From Xanthostigma xanthostigma (lineage: Eukaryota > Arthropoda > Insecta > Raphidioptera > Raphidiidae): a DNA stretch of 64,000 bases. The stretch covers positions 21,428,509 to 21,492,508 of the forward strand of contig OY754475.1 of NCBI GenBank assembly GCA_963575645.1, read 5' to 3'. The position numbers and the translations under genes are program-made. Below are positions 32,899-43,601 of this stretch, in pieces. The notes beneath the pieces were generated by a model. That model saw only the letters and a program-made list of their open reading frames with translations. It searched no databases and had not been told where the DNA came from. Positions within the stretch are counted from its first letter, which is position 1. Each line of letters begins with the position of its first letter.

Positions 32899-35352
32899 AT
32901 GGAAGAAGTATCGGCAAATATGTTCGATTTAAATACAACGTGTAGACTGTGTTTGTCAAAAGGCGTTGCGACGCTAGATATATTTGCCTTTTCAACGGCA
33001 ATGATGGACAAAGTAGCCGATGCCATTATGAAGTGTGCTCCGATTCAGGTAAATCACTTTTAAATTCTAATAGTTTAATAATTAACAGTTAATTCTTAAT
33101 TCTACTTAATAACTTTTGTGTCAAAAAAAGTATTATTACTAAAAACCATACAATTTTGTTGTACAAAATTGCATAAATTATTGCACAAATATATTTCCGA
33201 TTCTTAGATAACGAGATGCGATGAGATGCCAAATTTAATCTGCAATTCATGCAACACTCAACTGGAGAAAAGCCACCAGTTCCAGCAGCAAATAGTGCAG
33301 TCTGACCAGACACTGCAACGCTATCTACAGCAACTACGAACTACTAACAAACAAATCAAGGTTGAATGTTCCATTCAGGGGCCCTCCGAGGATTCTTTAA
33401 TTCATAACACTGATACAGATATCACGATGAAATGTGAATCTCCGGAATTTCAAGACGCGTCTGATATAAATATCAACGTAAAAGAAGAGGTGCCTTCAAA
33501 TCATAGTTCTGCAAACGCACTACACGAGGAATTATTTTTAAAATCTGAAATCAAAGAAGAACCGATAGATAATTATTCATCAGTTCCAGTCGAATGCACT
33601 GATAACTCAATAGATATTTTATCTGGGAGTGATGATTGTAAAACCAGCCGTGAAATTAAAAGAGAACCCTTAGATGTTAATTCATCAATTACAACGGAAT
33701 GCACTGCTAATTTAATAGACACTTCATCTGAGGGTGGCCAAGGAATTGAAGTCGAGTCAAAAAATTCAGAAATCGAACAACAATCGCATAACTTCACGTC
33801 CCGTTCTGAATTAACAGTGCATACTGGTGAGAAACCATATCAATGTGACGTTACTAATCAGTGTTTTAGCCAATCACAAGATTTGAAAAATCACCAACAC
33901 TTAAATACTGATGAGAAGCCATTTCAGTGTGACGTTTGTAAAAAGGGTTTCACTCGATCATATGATTTGCAAAAACATCAGCGCATACATACTGGTGAGA
34001 AGCCATTCAAGTGTGACGTTTGTAATATCTGTTTCAGAGAATCGCGTTATTTGAAAAAACATCAACGTGTACATACTGGTGAGATGCCCTTTCAGTGTAA
34101 TGTATGTAATAAGAGTTTCAGCGAATCAACACATATGAAAAATCACCAACGCGTACACACTGGTGAGAAACCATACCAGTGTGACGTTTGTAATAAATTT
34201 TTCAGCGAATCATCACGTTTAAAAGACCACCAACGCGTACATACTGGTGAGAAACCATACCAGTGTGACGTTTGTAATAAGCGTTTTAGAGAATCAGGTC
34301 ATTTGACAGGTCATCAACGCGTACATACTGGTGAGAAGCCATATAAGTGTGAAGTTTGTAATAAATGTTTCAACAAATCTGATACTTTGAGAAAACATCA
34401 ACTCATACATACTGGTGAGAAGCCGTATCAATGTGACGTTTGTAATAAGCGTTATAGAGAATCAGCACATTTGAAAGATCACCAACGCGTACATACTGGT
34501 GAGAGGCCATATCAGTGTGACGTTTGTAAAAAGGGTTTCACTCGTTCAACTGATTTGCGAACACATGAACGCATACATACTGGTGAGAAGTCGCATAAGT
34601 GTGACGTATGTAATAAGAGTTTCAGCACATCAGGTAATTTGAGAATACATCAGCGTATACATACTGGTGAGAAGTCGTATAAGTGTGACGTTTGTAATAA
34701 GTGCTTCACGACAAATGGTTCTATGGAAAGACATCAGCGTATACACATTGGTGAGAAGCCACATCAATGTGACGTATGTAATAAAAGTTTCAGCGAATTA
34801 GGTATTTTAAAAAGACATCAACTTGGACATACTGGTGAGAAGCCGTATCGATGTGACGTTTGTAATAAGTGTTTTGGATTATTAGCACATTTGAAAAGAC
34901 ATCAACGCGTACATACCGGTGAGAAGCCATTTCAATGTGAAGTTTGTAATAAGTGTTTCAGTAAATCAGACATTTTGAGATTGCATCAGCTCAAGCATAC
35001 TGGTGAGAAGCCGTACCGGTGTGACGTTTGTAATATGTGTTTCAGTGCATTAAACAATTTGAGAATACATCAGCGCATACATACTGGTGAGAAGCCATAT
35101 CAGTGTGACGTTTGTAATAAGTGTTTCAGTATTTTAGATACTTTGAAAAAACACCAACGTGTACATACTGGGGAGAAGCCATATCAATGCGACGTTTGTA
35201 ATAAAAGTTTCAGCGAATTAGGTAGTTTGAAAAGACATCAACGTGGACATACCGGTGAGAAACCATATCAATGTGACGTTTGTAATAAGTGTTTTAGACA
35301 ATCACAACAATTGAAAAAACATCAACGTGTACATACTGGTGAGAAGCCATAA
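32899..35352 (+). CDS. ZAD C2H2 zinc-finger protein, 17 fingers
   Basis: Exons 32899-33048 (50 codons) and 33208-35352, phase 0, 764 residues. The ZAD has CRLC (TTCRLCLSKGVATLDIFAFS) and CNSC (ITRCDEMPNLICNSC), ending IVQSDQTLQRYLQQL. The acidic linker has repeated VKEE, IKEEP and IKREP motifs. One degenerate finger (CDVTNQ, second Cys lost, last His replaced by Asn) precedes 17 canonical fingers at about residues 291-759, all with near-identical HTGEKPYQCDVCNK text. The frame stops in the linker after the last finger (TGEKP-stop); decayed finger text (cgcttgtaatatg) follows, so the array is 3'-truncated. It is a recent tandem copy of the gene at 35623. AATAAA lies at 35458-35463. Splice sites are gtaaat / ttcttag. 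Confidence 0.94.
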
Positions 35353-35622
35353 TTATATCACGCTTGTAATATGTAATTTGTTTAATTTGGCGATTGATAT
35401 TTTCGTTCTAGCAATGATGAATTATTTTTATCAGGACAAAACTTTTATATTAAGATTAATAAAAAATAAAGTAACATTAATATGTTTTTCAACTGTATTT
35501 TATTCTTTTGTAAATCCTTTTTAAGCGTGTCACCGGGGGCACACGACGGTGTTCAATGACATTTTTTTTTGCTATTGTCGTCAGTAAATTCTGACTCCAA
35601 GTGGAAGCCTAAAATTCACACA

Positions 35623-37613
35623 ATGGAAGAAGTATCGGCAAATACGTTCGATTTAAGTACAACGTGTAGACTGTGTTTGTCAAAAGGCGTTGCGACGCTA
35701 GATATATTTTCCTTTTCAATAACAATGACGGACAAAGTAGCCGATGTCATTATGAAGTGTGCTCCGGTTCAGGTAAATAACTTTTAATTGTTTATATATT
35801 ATAAAAATCATCATAGTTTAATAATGTACAGTTAACTCTTATTTTTGCGATAACTTTAGTGACCAAATGTGCATTATTATCAAAAAACAAATTATGCTTG
35901 TCGTGAGTGAATAAAATAGGTCGTTAGGTTAACTAAAAATATGTGATTATTATCATACTCTTTTGTTTTACAAAATTGCATAAATTATTGTACAAATATA
36001 TTTCCGATTCTTAGATAAGGAGATGCGATGAGATGCCAAATTTAATCTGCAATTCATGCAACACTCAACTGGAGAAATGCCACCAGTTCCAGCAGCAAAT
36101 AGTGCAGTCTGACCAGACACTGCAACGCTATCTACAGCAACTACGAACTACTAACAAACAAATCAAGGTTGAATGTTCCATTCAGGGGACCTCCGAGGAT
36201 TCTTTAATTCATAACACTAGTACAGATACCACGATGAAATGTGAATCTCCGAAATTTCAAGACGCGTCTGATATAAATATCAACGTAAATGAAGAGCTGC
36301 CTTCAAATTATAGTTCTGCAAACGCACTACCCGAGGAATTATTTTTAAAATCTGAAATTAAAGAAGAACCGATAGATAATTATTATTCATCAGTTCCAGT
36401 CGAATGCACTGATAACTCAATAGATATTTTGTCTGGGAGTGATGTCTGTAAAACCAGCCGTGAAATCAAAGAAGAACCCTTAGATGTTAATTCATCAATT
36501 ACAATGGAATGCACTGCTAATTTAATAAACACTTCATCTGAGGATGGCCAAGGAATTGAAATCGAGTCAAAAAAGTCAGAAATCGAACAACAATCGCATA
36601 ACTTCCCGCTCCGTTCTGAACTAATAGAAAATTTTACTAAACGTGAAGATGGAACCAAAAATACTTCGAAAATACTTCAAAAATATAAGTGTGATTTCTG
36701 TAATAAAGATTTTGCTTTTTTAAGTAAATTAAATATTCACAAGCGTGCCCATACTGGAGAGAAGTTATACCAGTGTGACGTATGTAATAAGAATTTTAGC
36801 CAAATAGGTAATTTGAAAAAACATCAGCGTATACATACTGGTGAGAAACCATACCAGTGTGACGTTTGTAATAAGTGCTTCCGTATTTTTGATACTTTGA
36901 AAACACACCAACGCGTACATACTGGTGAGAAGCCGCATCAATGTGACGTTTGTAATAAGCGTTATAGAGACTCAGTACATTTGAAAGAACACCGACGAGT
37001 ACATACTGGTGAGAAACCATATCAGTGTAACGTTTGTAATAAGGGTTTCACTCGATCAAATGATTTGCGAAGACATGAACGCATACATACTGGTGAGAAG
37101 CCGCATAAGTGTGACGTATGTAATAAGAGTTTCAGCGAAATAGCTATTTTGAAAAAACACCAACGTATGCATACTGGGGAGAAGCCATATCAATGTGACG
37201 TTTGTAATAAGTGTTTTGGATTATCAGCTCATTTGAAAAGACATCAACGCGTACATACTGGTGAGAAGCCATATCAGTGTGACGTTTGTAATAAGTGTTA
37301 TAAAGACTCAGTACATTTGAAAGAACACCAACGAGTACATACTGGTGAGAGACCATATCAGTGTAACGTTTGTAAAAAGGATTTCACAAGATCAACTGAT
37401 TTGCGAAGACATGAACGCATACATACTGGTGAGAAGTCGCATAAGTGTGACGTATGTAATAAGAGTTTCAGCGAATTATGTATTTTGAAACAACACCAAC
37501 GTATGCATACTGGGGAAAAGCCATATCAATGTGACGTTTGTAATAAGTGTTTTAGAATATCAGCACAGTTGAATAAACATCAACGTATACATACTGGGGA
37601 GAAGCCATATTAA
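35623..37613 (+). CDS. ZAD C2H2 zinc-finger protein, 11 fingers (tandem sister)
   Basis: Exons 35623-35772 (50 codons) and 36015-37613, phase 0, 582 residues. ZAD and linker are almost identical to the gene at 32899, as are the intron end (ttccgattcttag) and the 3' flank, so the pair arose by recent tandem duplication. Only 11 fingers are present (about residues 276-576). Fingers 4-7 (DSVHLKEH, TRSNDLRRH, SEIAILKKH, GLSAHLKRH) are repeated as 8-11 (DSVHLKEH, TRSTDLRRH, SELCILKQH, RISAQLNKH), a four-finger block duplication. The frame ends TGEKPY-stop in a linker, as in its sister, so the truncation probably predates the duplication. The donor is gtaaat. Confidence 0.94.
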
Positions 37614-37858
37614 TATCAAGTTTGTAATATGTAATTTGTTCAATTTGGCACTTTTAAGCATAAACGCTCGTCAGTTATTTAGTAGGTATTATGTTTGGCC
37701 GTGAAAATGGACATTATTCTTGGCAGGATATTTTCGTTCTAGCAACGATGAATTATTTTTATCAGTACAAATGTTTTGTATTAAGATTAATAAATAATAA
37801 AGTAACATTAATATATTTTTCAACTGTATTTTATCATTTGTAAATCCTTTTTAAGTGT

Positions 37859-37931
37859 GCTAAAACGACAAAATTTCATTGAGCACCGTCGTGTCCCCCG
37901 ACGGGGTTCAATGAAATTTTGTCGTTTTAGC
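37859..37931. repeat. Perfect 24-bp inverted repeat (73-bp hairpin)
   Basis: The arms at 37859-37882 and 37908-37931 are perfect reverse complements (gctaaaacgacaaaatttca...). The 25-base loop has its own ccgtcg/cgacgg pairing. A degenerate half of the same sequence (gcacacgacggtgttcaatg) lies at the matching place behind the sister gene, near 35540. It may be a small fold-back element or a structured 3' sequence. Confidence 0.85.
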
Positions 37932-38257
37932 TACTGCGCAGGACTGTGACGAGAATATTACCATTCGCAGAGAGTTTGGAACAGAGCTTTCCTGAGGTAT
38001 CTTTAGTATTTGTGGAAAATGTTTTAAAATCTAGGGAAATTCAGTTCGCGTTGGGGGAAAACAAGCATCGTGTGACGACACTGGACAGTTGAAATAAAAT
38101 TGTATTTTTGTGCATAAACGTTTCAATTTAACGTGTTAAATATTTCGAATTATATTTTTGTAATAATAAATAGTATTAGTGTGAGTTTGTAAATATAGCA
38201 CAGCAAAACAATACAAGTTTGTAAATAAAACAACAAAACATTTTAATTACTTGCCAT
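37932..38257. other. Intergenic, nothing recognised
   Basis: Upstream region of the gene at 38773; no repeat or frame of note. Confidence 0.3.
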
Positions 38258-38284
38258 ATTTTCTGCGCTCCCGTTGAGGTAAGT
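38258..38284 (+). promoter_or_regulatory. Relic ZAD exon-1 end with splice donor
   Basis: TGCGCTCCCGTTGAG is followed by GTAAGT. The CGCTCCCGTT core equals that of the live ZAD exon at 53239 (TGCGCTCCCGTTCAC). The acceptor gtttcag is at 38747-38748. Confidence 0.65.
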
Positions 38285-38772
38285 TTACACAAACAAAAAT
38301 TTGTGTTTTTAATGTGAAAACATTTAAAATAGTAAGTAAATTAACATTATCCAGATGACATGAGACGAACATATAAAATTTAGCAACACCATTTACCGTT
38401 AAACTTTTTTTGTATCATTTTTAACTACTTTACCTTTTGACAATTAAATCGCGTCTAAATATTTCCTGACAATTTTGTTAATACTTGTAATTTTCAGTAT
38501 ACTAGATAGTTATATAGGTATCTGTGGTATATTACGAGTCTTTTTAGATATTTCTTGTACAAAAAGGTAATATTTATTTTTTACGGGGATTCCCACCGTG
38601 TCGCGAGAGCGAAGGGGATAGGTGGTGATGTGTTGTTTAATTTAAAAATAACCAATAGTCGTATATGTCCATTCTGTGAAATGTTACCTATAAACATGAT
38701 TTAATTAACATTATATGTCTAGTACTATAATTTCGTAGTTTGTTTCAGTACAAACTTGTACTTGACATAGAA

Positions 38773-39429
38773 ATGTCATCTAAGGATTTTGACCTTGAAT
38801 CATCAACTAAACAAATCACAGTCAAGAGTGAAATCATCGACATCAATTCAATCAAGGAAGAGGTAGTTGAAGATATCACGTGTGTAGAATACAAGCCTTT
38901 AAAAAACATTGAAACTGTTTGGCGACAACTGAACGAACAAATATCAGTTAAAAATGAACCTCCAGACGATTCTGACGCGCTACAAGCCGATATAAAACAA
39001 GAACTCTTAGATGCCAGTTTATTACCTCAAACAAACGACACTTCGTGCAATATCAAACAGGAAAAGGGAGTGAAACTGCACCATTGCGAAGTTTGTAAAA
39101 GATATTTCGCATTTTCTAGTAGTTTGGAAGCTCACAAAGTAGACCATATTGGTGAGAAATCGTTTAAGTGCACCTCGTGCGACAAGATTTTCGACAGCTC
39201 AGATTTATTAAAACGCCACGAGCTACGACACACCGGTAAGAAACGTCGCGGGTGTGAGATTTGTTACAGAGGATTTACGCGATTGGATTACATGAAGCAG
39301 CACCGACTCTTTCACATGTATATGAGTAAACCGTATCGATGTCAAATATGCGATGAAAGTTTCGCAAGTCTAACAAAATTTAAAATACATAAAAAAAAAC
39401 ATTCGAACCTGGGACACATTTTTGAGTAG
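38773..39429 (+). CDS. Short C2H2 zinc-finger protein, 4 fingers
   Basis: A 218-residue protein from ATG 38773 (MSSKDFDLESS). The frame extends 11 codons upstream, across the acceptor at 38747-38748, but only from a TTG. The leader has KNIETVWRQLNEQISVKNEPPDDSD and IKQELLDAS. Four fingers follow; the linkers are irregular (IGEKS, TGKKRRG, and a longer MYMSKPY). It is a sister of the gene at 31604, with which it shares the start, the KRYFA-SSSL first finger and the order of the rest. It is one of the shortest proteins in the cluster and may bind DNA only weakly or act through protein contacts. Confidence 0.88.
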   Translation: MSSKDFDLESSTKQITVKSEIIDINSIKEEVVEDITCVEYKPLKNIETVWRQLNEQISVKNEPPDDSDALQADIKQELLDASLLPQTNDTSCNIKQEKGVKLHHCEVCKRYFAFSSSLEAHKVDHIGEKSFKCTSCDKIFDSSDLLKRHELRHTGKKRRGCEICYRGFTRLDYMKQHRLFHMYMSKPYRCQICDESFASLTKFKIHKKKHSNLGHIFE

Positions 39430-39624
39430 GCCGTGGTTTCGAGCCGCTGATTATAGGGAACCACGGCACAAAAACAGGAAGATGTAAATTAATTTGCCCC
39501 ATATAGTTAAATAAATATTCTGTTATATTGAGATTTTTGTAAGTTTCTAAAAAAAAATGAATAAATAATTTTTTTGTGTAAAAAGTCGGACGACACTTTT
39601 GTAATCTGTAAACTTTAGGTATGT

Positions 39625-39761
39625 TCCAAGCAGCCAACAAACGGACGCGAAACCGTCATCCGCATGCGCAGTAGCCAAAGTGAGACTATCGGTTTTGGAA
39701 CACGTTGTAGCCACCTGCGCATTACGGTGACGGGTTCGTGCCCGTTTGCTGCCTGCTTGGA
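39625..39761. mobile_element. Palindromic inverted-repeat element (about 137 bp)
   Basis: tccaagcagccaacaaacgg at the left pairs with ccgtttgctgcctgcttgga at the right, and the pairing runs inward about 53 bp per arm with few mismatches. Almost the whole element is arm, so it can fold into a hairpin. MITE-like; family unknown. Confidence 0.7.
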
Positions 39762-40013
39762 CTAATATTCACGATTGCTAAGCACTCCAAATGGGTGACA
39801 GATCGCTATTGAAAATTACTGTTGATTTGCCAAGATCGCATATATTTGTTTTTGATCAAAGCAGGAGTGTTAAACGGGTCATTTTACTTCCGCGATATAA
39901 GCATAAAAAGCAGCTAATTTGTATTTAGTTATATATTTATATTATATATATACAAAAAATATATAATTTAGTGGATACACAGAATAAACACAAAAAACTC
40001 TGCTTTATTTTCC

Positions 40014-40040
40014 TGGGCGTGTGCTCCCGTTCAGGTAATT
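40014..40040 (+). promoter_or_regulatory. Relic ZAD exon-1 end with donor, upstream of the THAP gene
   Basis: GCGTGTGCTCCCGTTCAG is followed by GTAATT. TGTGCTCCCGTTCAG is identical to the end of the ZAD exon at 57767-57916. It lies 95 bp upstream of the THAP gene start, and a matching acceptor is not obvious. Confidence 0.6.
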
Positions 40041-40134
40041 TGTATAATGTAAATAAACGGTTCTATCTCCGTTAGCTGATTAGTTAAAAGAGGACAATAA
40101 TATCAAGTCAAAGTTATCAAAAAATAAATAAATC

Positions 40135-42266
40135 ATGGGTAGCGTGTGCAAAGTCTGTAAGAGGAACGCGGACAAATATCCCAATTTGTCATTTCACAGG
40201 TAAATATTTAAATAATACAATTTTTATGGTTCAAAAATTATTTGATTGTTTTTTTTTTAAACATAAACAAAATTAATTATAGGTTTCCTGACGGTGACAC
40301 TGAGAGGGAAAAATGGTTTTCTTCAATGGGAATTAAACCTATTAAACTAAGCAGAACTTCTTTAATATGTTCAATGCACTTCACTGAAGACTGTTTTAGA
40401 ACCACTGTAGTCAGTGAACGACTTTTATTGAAAAAGGGATCAGTACCATCAATTCCTGCGTTGCAGAGTACGTATATAAAACCAATTACATTTCTGTCAT
40501 GGCGTCCGCTTGTGACGTCACGTCTAAGTAAATATTGCATTGTCTCTATGCTCAACGAATAAAAGCAACAAAAGTTATATATTTTGTTTGTTTAAAGTGA
40601 ATTCCAAAGTTTACAAGTGGTGTGGGGTCCCTCTATGTAAAAACACGTCGATAACAACACCTAACAAATTGTTTGTTTATGTTCCAAACAAGCAAACGGT
40701 GAGAGATGAATGGCTAAAACTCGCAAAGCGAAACCCAGCAGATGTACTTCTAAATTCGAATATTTATTTTTGTGAAGATCACTTTGATGTAAGTATTTAC
40801 TATAGATTGACAGGTGTATAACTCAAAATCTTTATTTGAGATGAAATAATTAAGTGATTAAACAATTCATTGAGGTTATGTTTGTTTTGGTCTTAGTTAT
40901 CATTCTTGTTATTAATTTCTATTTTCTATAGACTACTTATTCTCTTTTCAGTTGCCTAATGATATGGAAAATTATATGCAGTATCATTTGATGGGATGGG
41001 TATCACAAGTCCGTATGAATCCGGGATGTATTCCTAAAAATTTTGCATGCCAAACAGAGAAACAAACACGAACATCTGACACTATAAAACGATCGTATAT
41101 ACGTAAGAAGCGTAAGAAGCGAAAGATAATTGCTCTTGAAAAATGTAATATGGTTACAGAACGTTCTGATTTTGAAGAAATTGCGTCCGGAAGTTCAGGT
41201 ACATATTTTTCCAAGATTTATGTAATTTCATGCTTTAACAGGGCTTAATACAACAAGAAAGTTAAAAATGTTATTATATAATTAACAAAATAATCTAGTA
41301 GCGTTTCTAGCCTCGTGTGCAGCGGCCTTTAAAAATATTATTTCTCAAGATAACGCAAGTTTTAGTTAGTTATGTTCGTTTTCTCACTGGCTCATATAAA
41401 ACAGTTGGTAGCCTTTAAAAATTAAAAAAAAATATTACATTAATTATGTCTTTTTAGTTGAGCAACAGCCTGTGGTCACTCAAGTACAACATTTTGGAAA
41501 TTCTACTCACAAATATGTTGCTCCAATGGTTTTTAATGCCACCATAAAACCTGAGCCAACAATGACGGCTATGTCATCAAATAACGTTGAGACAGTTCAC
41601 ATAAAAACAGAAGTTCCTGAGAATTTTGATACAGAAATTAATATAAAACAAGAGCCAATCGATGACAATTTAATCTATGAAACAAATACGCATCGAAGCA
41701 ACGAATTAAAAACGAATAGTCACTATATTAAACAAGAAAACGCCGTCGTGAAATTAGAAACGGAAGTATTTCTTGATGATTTTTCGACAGGCGATAATCA
41801 GTTTAACGAACAATTCGAATATGTCAACACTGACGTGAAGTTAAAAACGGAATATAATTCTTCTGTTGATAATTTTGAAAGTCAAGCCGGACAGTTCGTT
41901 GATTCTAACGATTCAAAAACAAGTGATAAAATATATGAATGTGAGGACACTGGTAAGAAACCGTACCCCTGTGACGGTTGCAGCAAGTATTTCACAAATA
42001 CGAGTGATTTGAATAGTCATAAGCAACTTCATGTTAGTGCAAAATCGTATCAGTGTGACGAGTGTGGAAAGACATTTGCACATTTAAGCATTCTGAAGGA
42101 GCATAGACGTATTCATACTGGTGAGAAACCTTATCAGTGTGACGTTTGTGAAAAATGTTTCTCAAGGTTCGGTAATTTGAAAAGACATACACTTATCCAC
42201 ACTGGTCATAGAGAAAAAAATAATTTTGTCGAAAAAAATAAACTAATTCGCACATTTTATTTATAG
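40135..42266 (+). CDS. Double-THAP and C2H2 zinc-finger protein, 5 exons
   Basis: Predicted exons 40135-40199, 40283-40467, 40598-40788, 40952-41198 and 41458-42266 sum to 498 codons plus stop, with all phases and GT/AG borders consistent. Residues 1-83 form a THAP domain (C5, C8, a conserved FPD...W, SLICSMHF, KKGSVPSIP). Residues from about 84 to 190 form a second, variant THAP domain (WCGVPLCKN, WLKLAKRNP, YFCEDHFD, then LPNDMENYMQYHLMG and PGCIPKNFACQ). A basic stretch RKKRKKRKI follows. Exon 5 carries the cluster's leader motifs (VHIKTE, NIKQEPIDDN, YIKQE, VKLE) and three C2H2 fingers (about residues 401-477). THAP and C2H2 units both bind DNA, so this is a three-module regulator. The internal exons are inferred from sequence, not transcripts. 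Confidence 0.85.
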
Positions 42267-42446
42267 AAAAAAAAATAGTTATTTTTGTATGCAACTGAGT
42301 CAACACTGAAGTGAATAAATAGTTAAGTTTTCAAGTATCGTAATTTTTCAAACCCTTTCACTAGTTATTTATAAAACTATAATATTACAGGAAACGTTAA
42401 CATAATAAAATTATTATAGTGACGTCGAAGGTTATAAAAATGTTGT

Positions 42447-42473
42447 ATTAAATGTGCTTCCGTTCACGTTAGT
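42447..42473 (+). promoter_or_regulatory. Relic ZAD exon-1 end with splice donor
   Basis: ATTAAATGTGCTTCCGTTCAC is followed by GTTAGT. It sits between the THAP gene's last exon and a truncated finger gene, for which it would be the 5' exon. Confidence 0.6.
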
Positions 42474-42820
42474 AATAAAATTTGCTAAACAGTAATGCCA
42501 GGATAATATTAACCAACAGCGGAAATTTTTATTGATTAAGTTGTGTTTAAGTTTGTCGTACCTATAAGTTTCTTCGTATATAATTCACTGGTGGAATATT
42601 CGGAAGTTATTTTTTTATTGATAATTTAATAAAGCTTTAGATTTAAAAAAAAGATCTCCCACTAATTCTGAACCTACTATAAACGCCGTAGAAGATATAA
42701 AAAGTTAAAAAAAACCGATGAAATGATATCAGAAAAATCGATAAAAAAACAAAGTTATGGGAAAAATCGATTTGCAGTCAGTCCATAAAAAACAGGATCC
42801 TGCAAAGAACTGTTAAACAA

Positions 42821-43231
42821 ATGAACAACAGTGAATACGCTGCTGAAACAACTGAGTGTCGATACATTAAACAGGATAATATCAATGTGAAATTATCTGC
42901 TAATCTCAGTATGTCAAATAATGATAACAATCCGATAAAAATAATGGATCACTTTATATTAAAAGAAAACAGCGACGGAGAATCAACCGAACCGAAAATA
43001 TCAAAAAGACAAAAGAAATCTATTAAAAAAGTGTATCGGTGTGATATTTGCGATAAGACTTTTACGCGATCAAGTCATTTAAAGTGTCATCAATTTATAC
43101 ATACTGGTGAGAAACCGTTCAAGTGCGACATTTGTAGCAAGAGCTTTATTCAGATGTCAAACTTAAAAACTCATAAACAGCAGCATACCGGAGAAAAACT
43201 ACATAAATGTAAGTTTTGCAATAAACATTAG
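42821..43231 (+). pseudogene. Truncated C2H2 finger gene (2 fingers plus a fragment)
   Basis: An open frame of 136 residues starts inside what is normally the middle of the leader (SEYAAETTECRYIKQDNINVKL, IMDHFILKE). The ETVWLK and IKQEP parts are absent or decayed upstream. Two good fingers follow, then CKFCNKH-stop, the first quarter of a third. An inverted-repeat element begins 30 bp later and may mark the break. It resembles the first gene of the window (FTRSSHL / FIQMSNL alternation). It is probably dead, though a small two-finger product cannot be excluded. Confidence 0.65.
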
Positions 43232-43260
43232 TTTCATTACGGAATCAGAACGTAAGGTTA

Positions 43261-43485
43261 AATATACAAATATAGCTATAGTTTACTATTATATTATGAA
43301 ACATCCATTGTTGACATTACAATGCAATATTACGAAAATGTTTTATTTAAACAATGTCACTGTCGGGACTCCAATCCGAATCCTCCACTATCTCATCCGC
43401 CGCGATAGTGGAAGATAGTTTTGTACTGTAATGTCAAAAAAGGGTGTTTCATAATATTATAACAGCAAACTATTTGTATATTTGC
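43261..43485. mobile_element. Inverted-repeat element (MITE-like, about 225 bp)
   Basis: aatatacaaatatagctata...ttgacattaca at the left is matched inverted by tgtaatgtcaaaaaagggtg...tatttgtatatttg at the right, giving arms of about 55 bp with a handful of mismatches. The centre has a small palindrome (cactatctcatcc..gatagtg). It lies just behind the truncated finger gene. Confidence 0.7.
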
Positions 43486-43601
43486 AATAGTATTATACAA
43501 TAATTCGCTTGCAAATGCGTAATTTCGTGCGAGGAACTTTCAAATATTGAAATTTAATGTTAAACTTCAATTTTAAAAGTAGAATTAATTTTTCTTTTTA
43601 G

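Noticed and set aside
33800-35340. Regularly spaced identical text about every 84 bp, superficially CRISPR- or satellite-like
   Set aside because: It is the coding repeat of C2H2 fingers (28 codons) in an open frame with correct Cys/His spacing.
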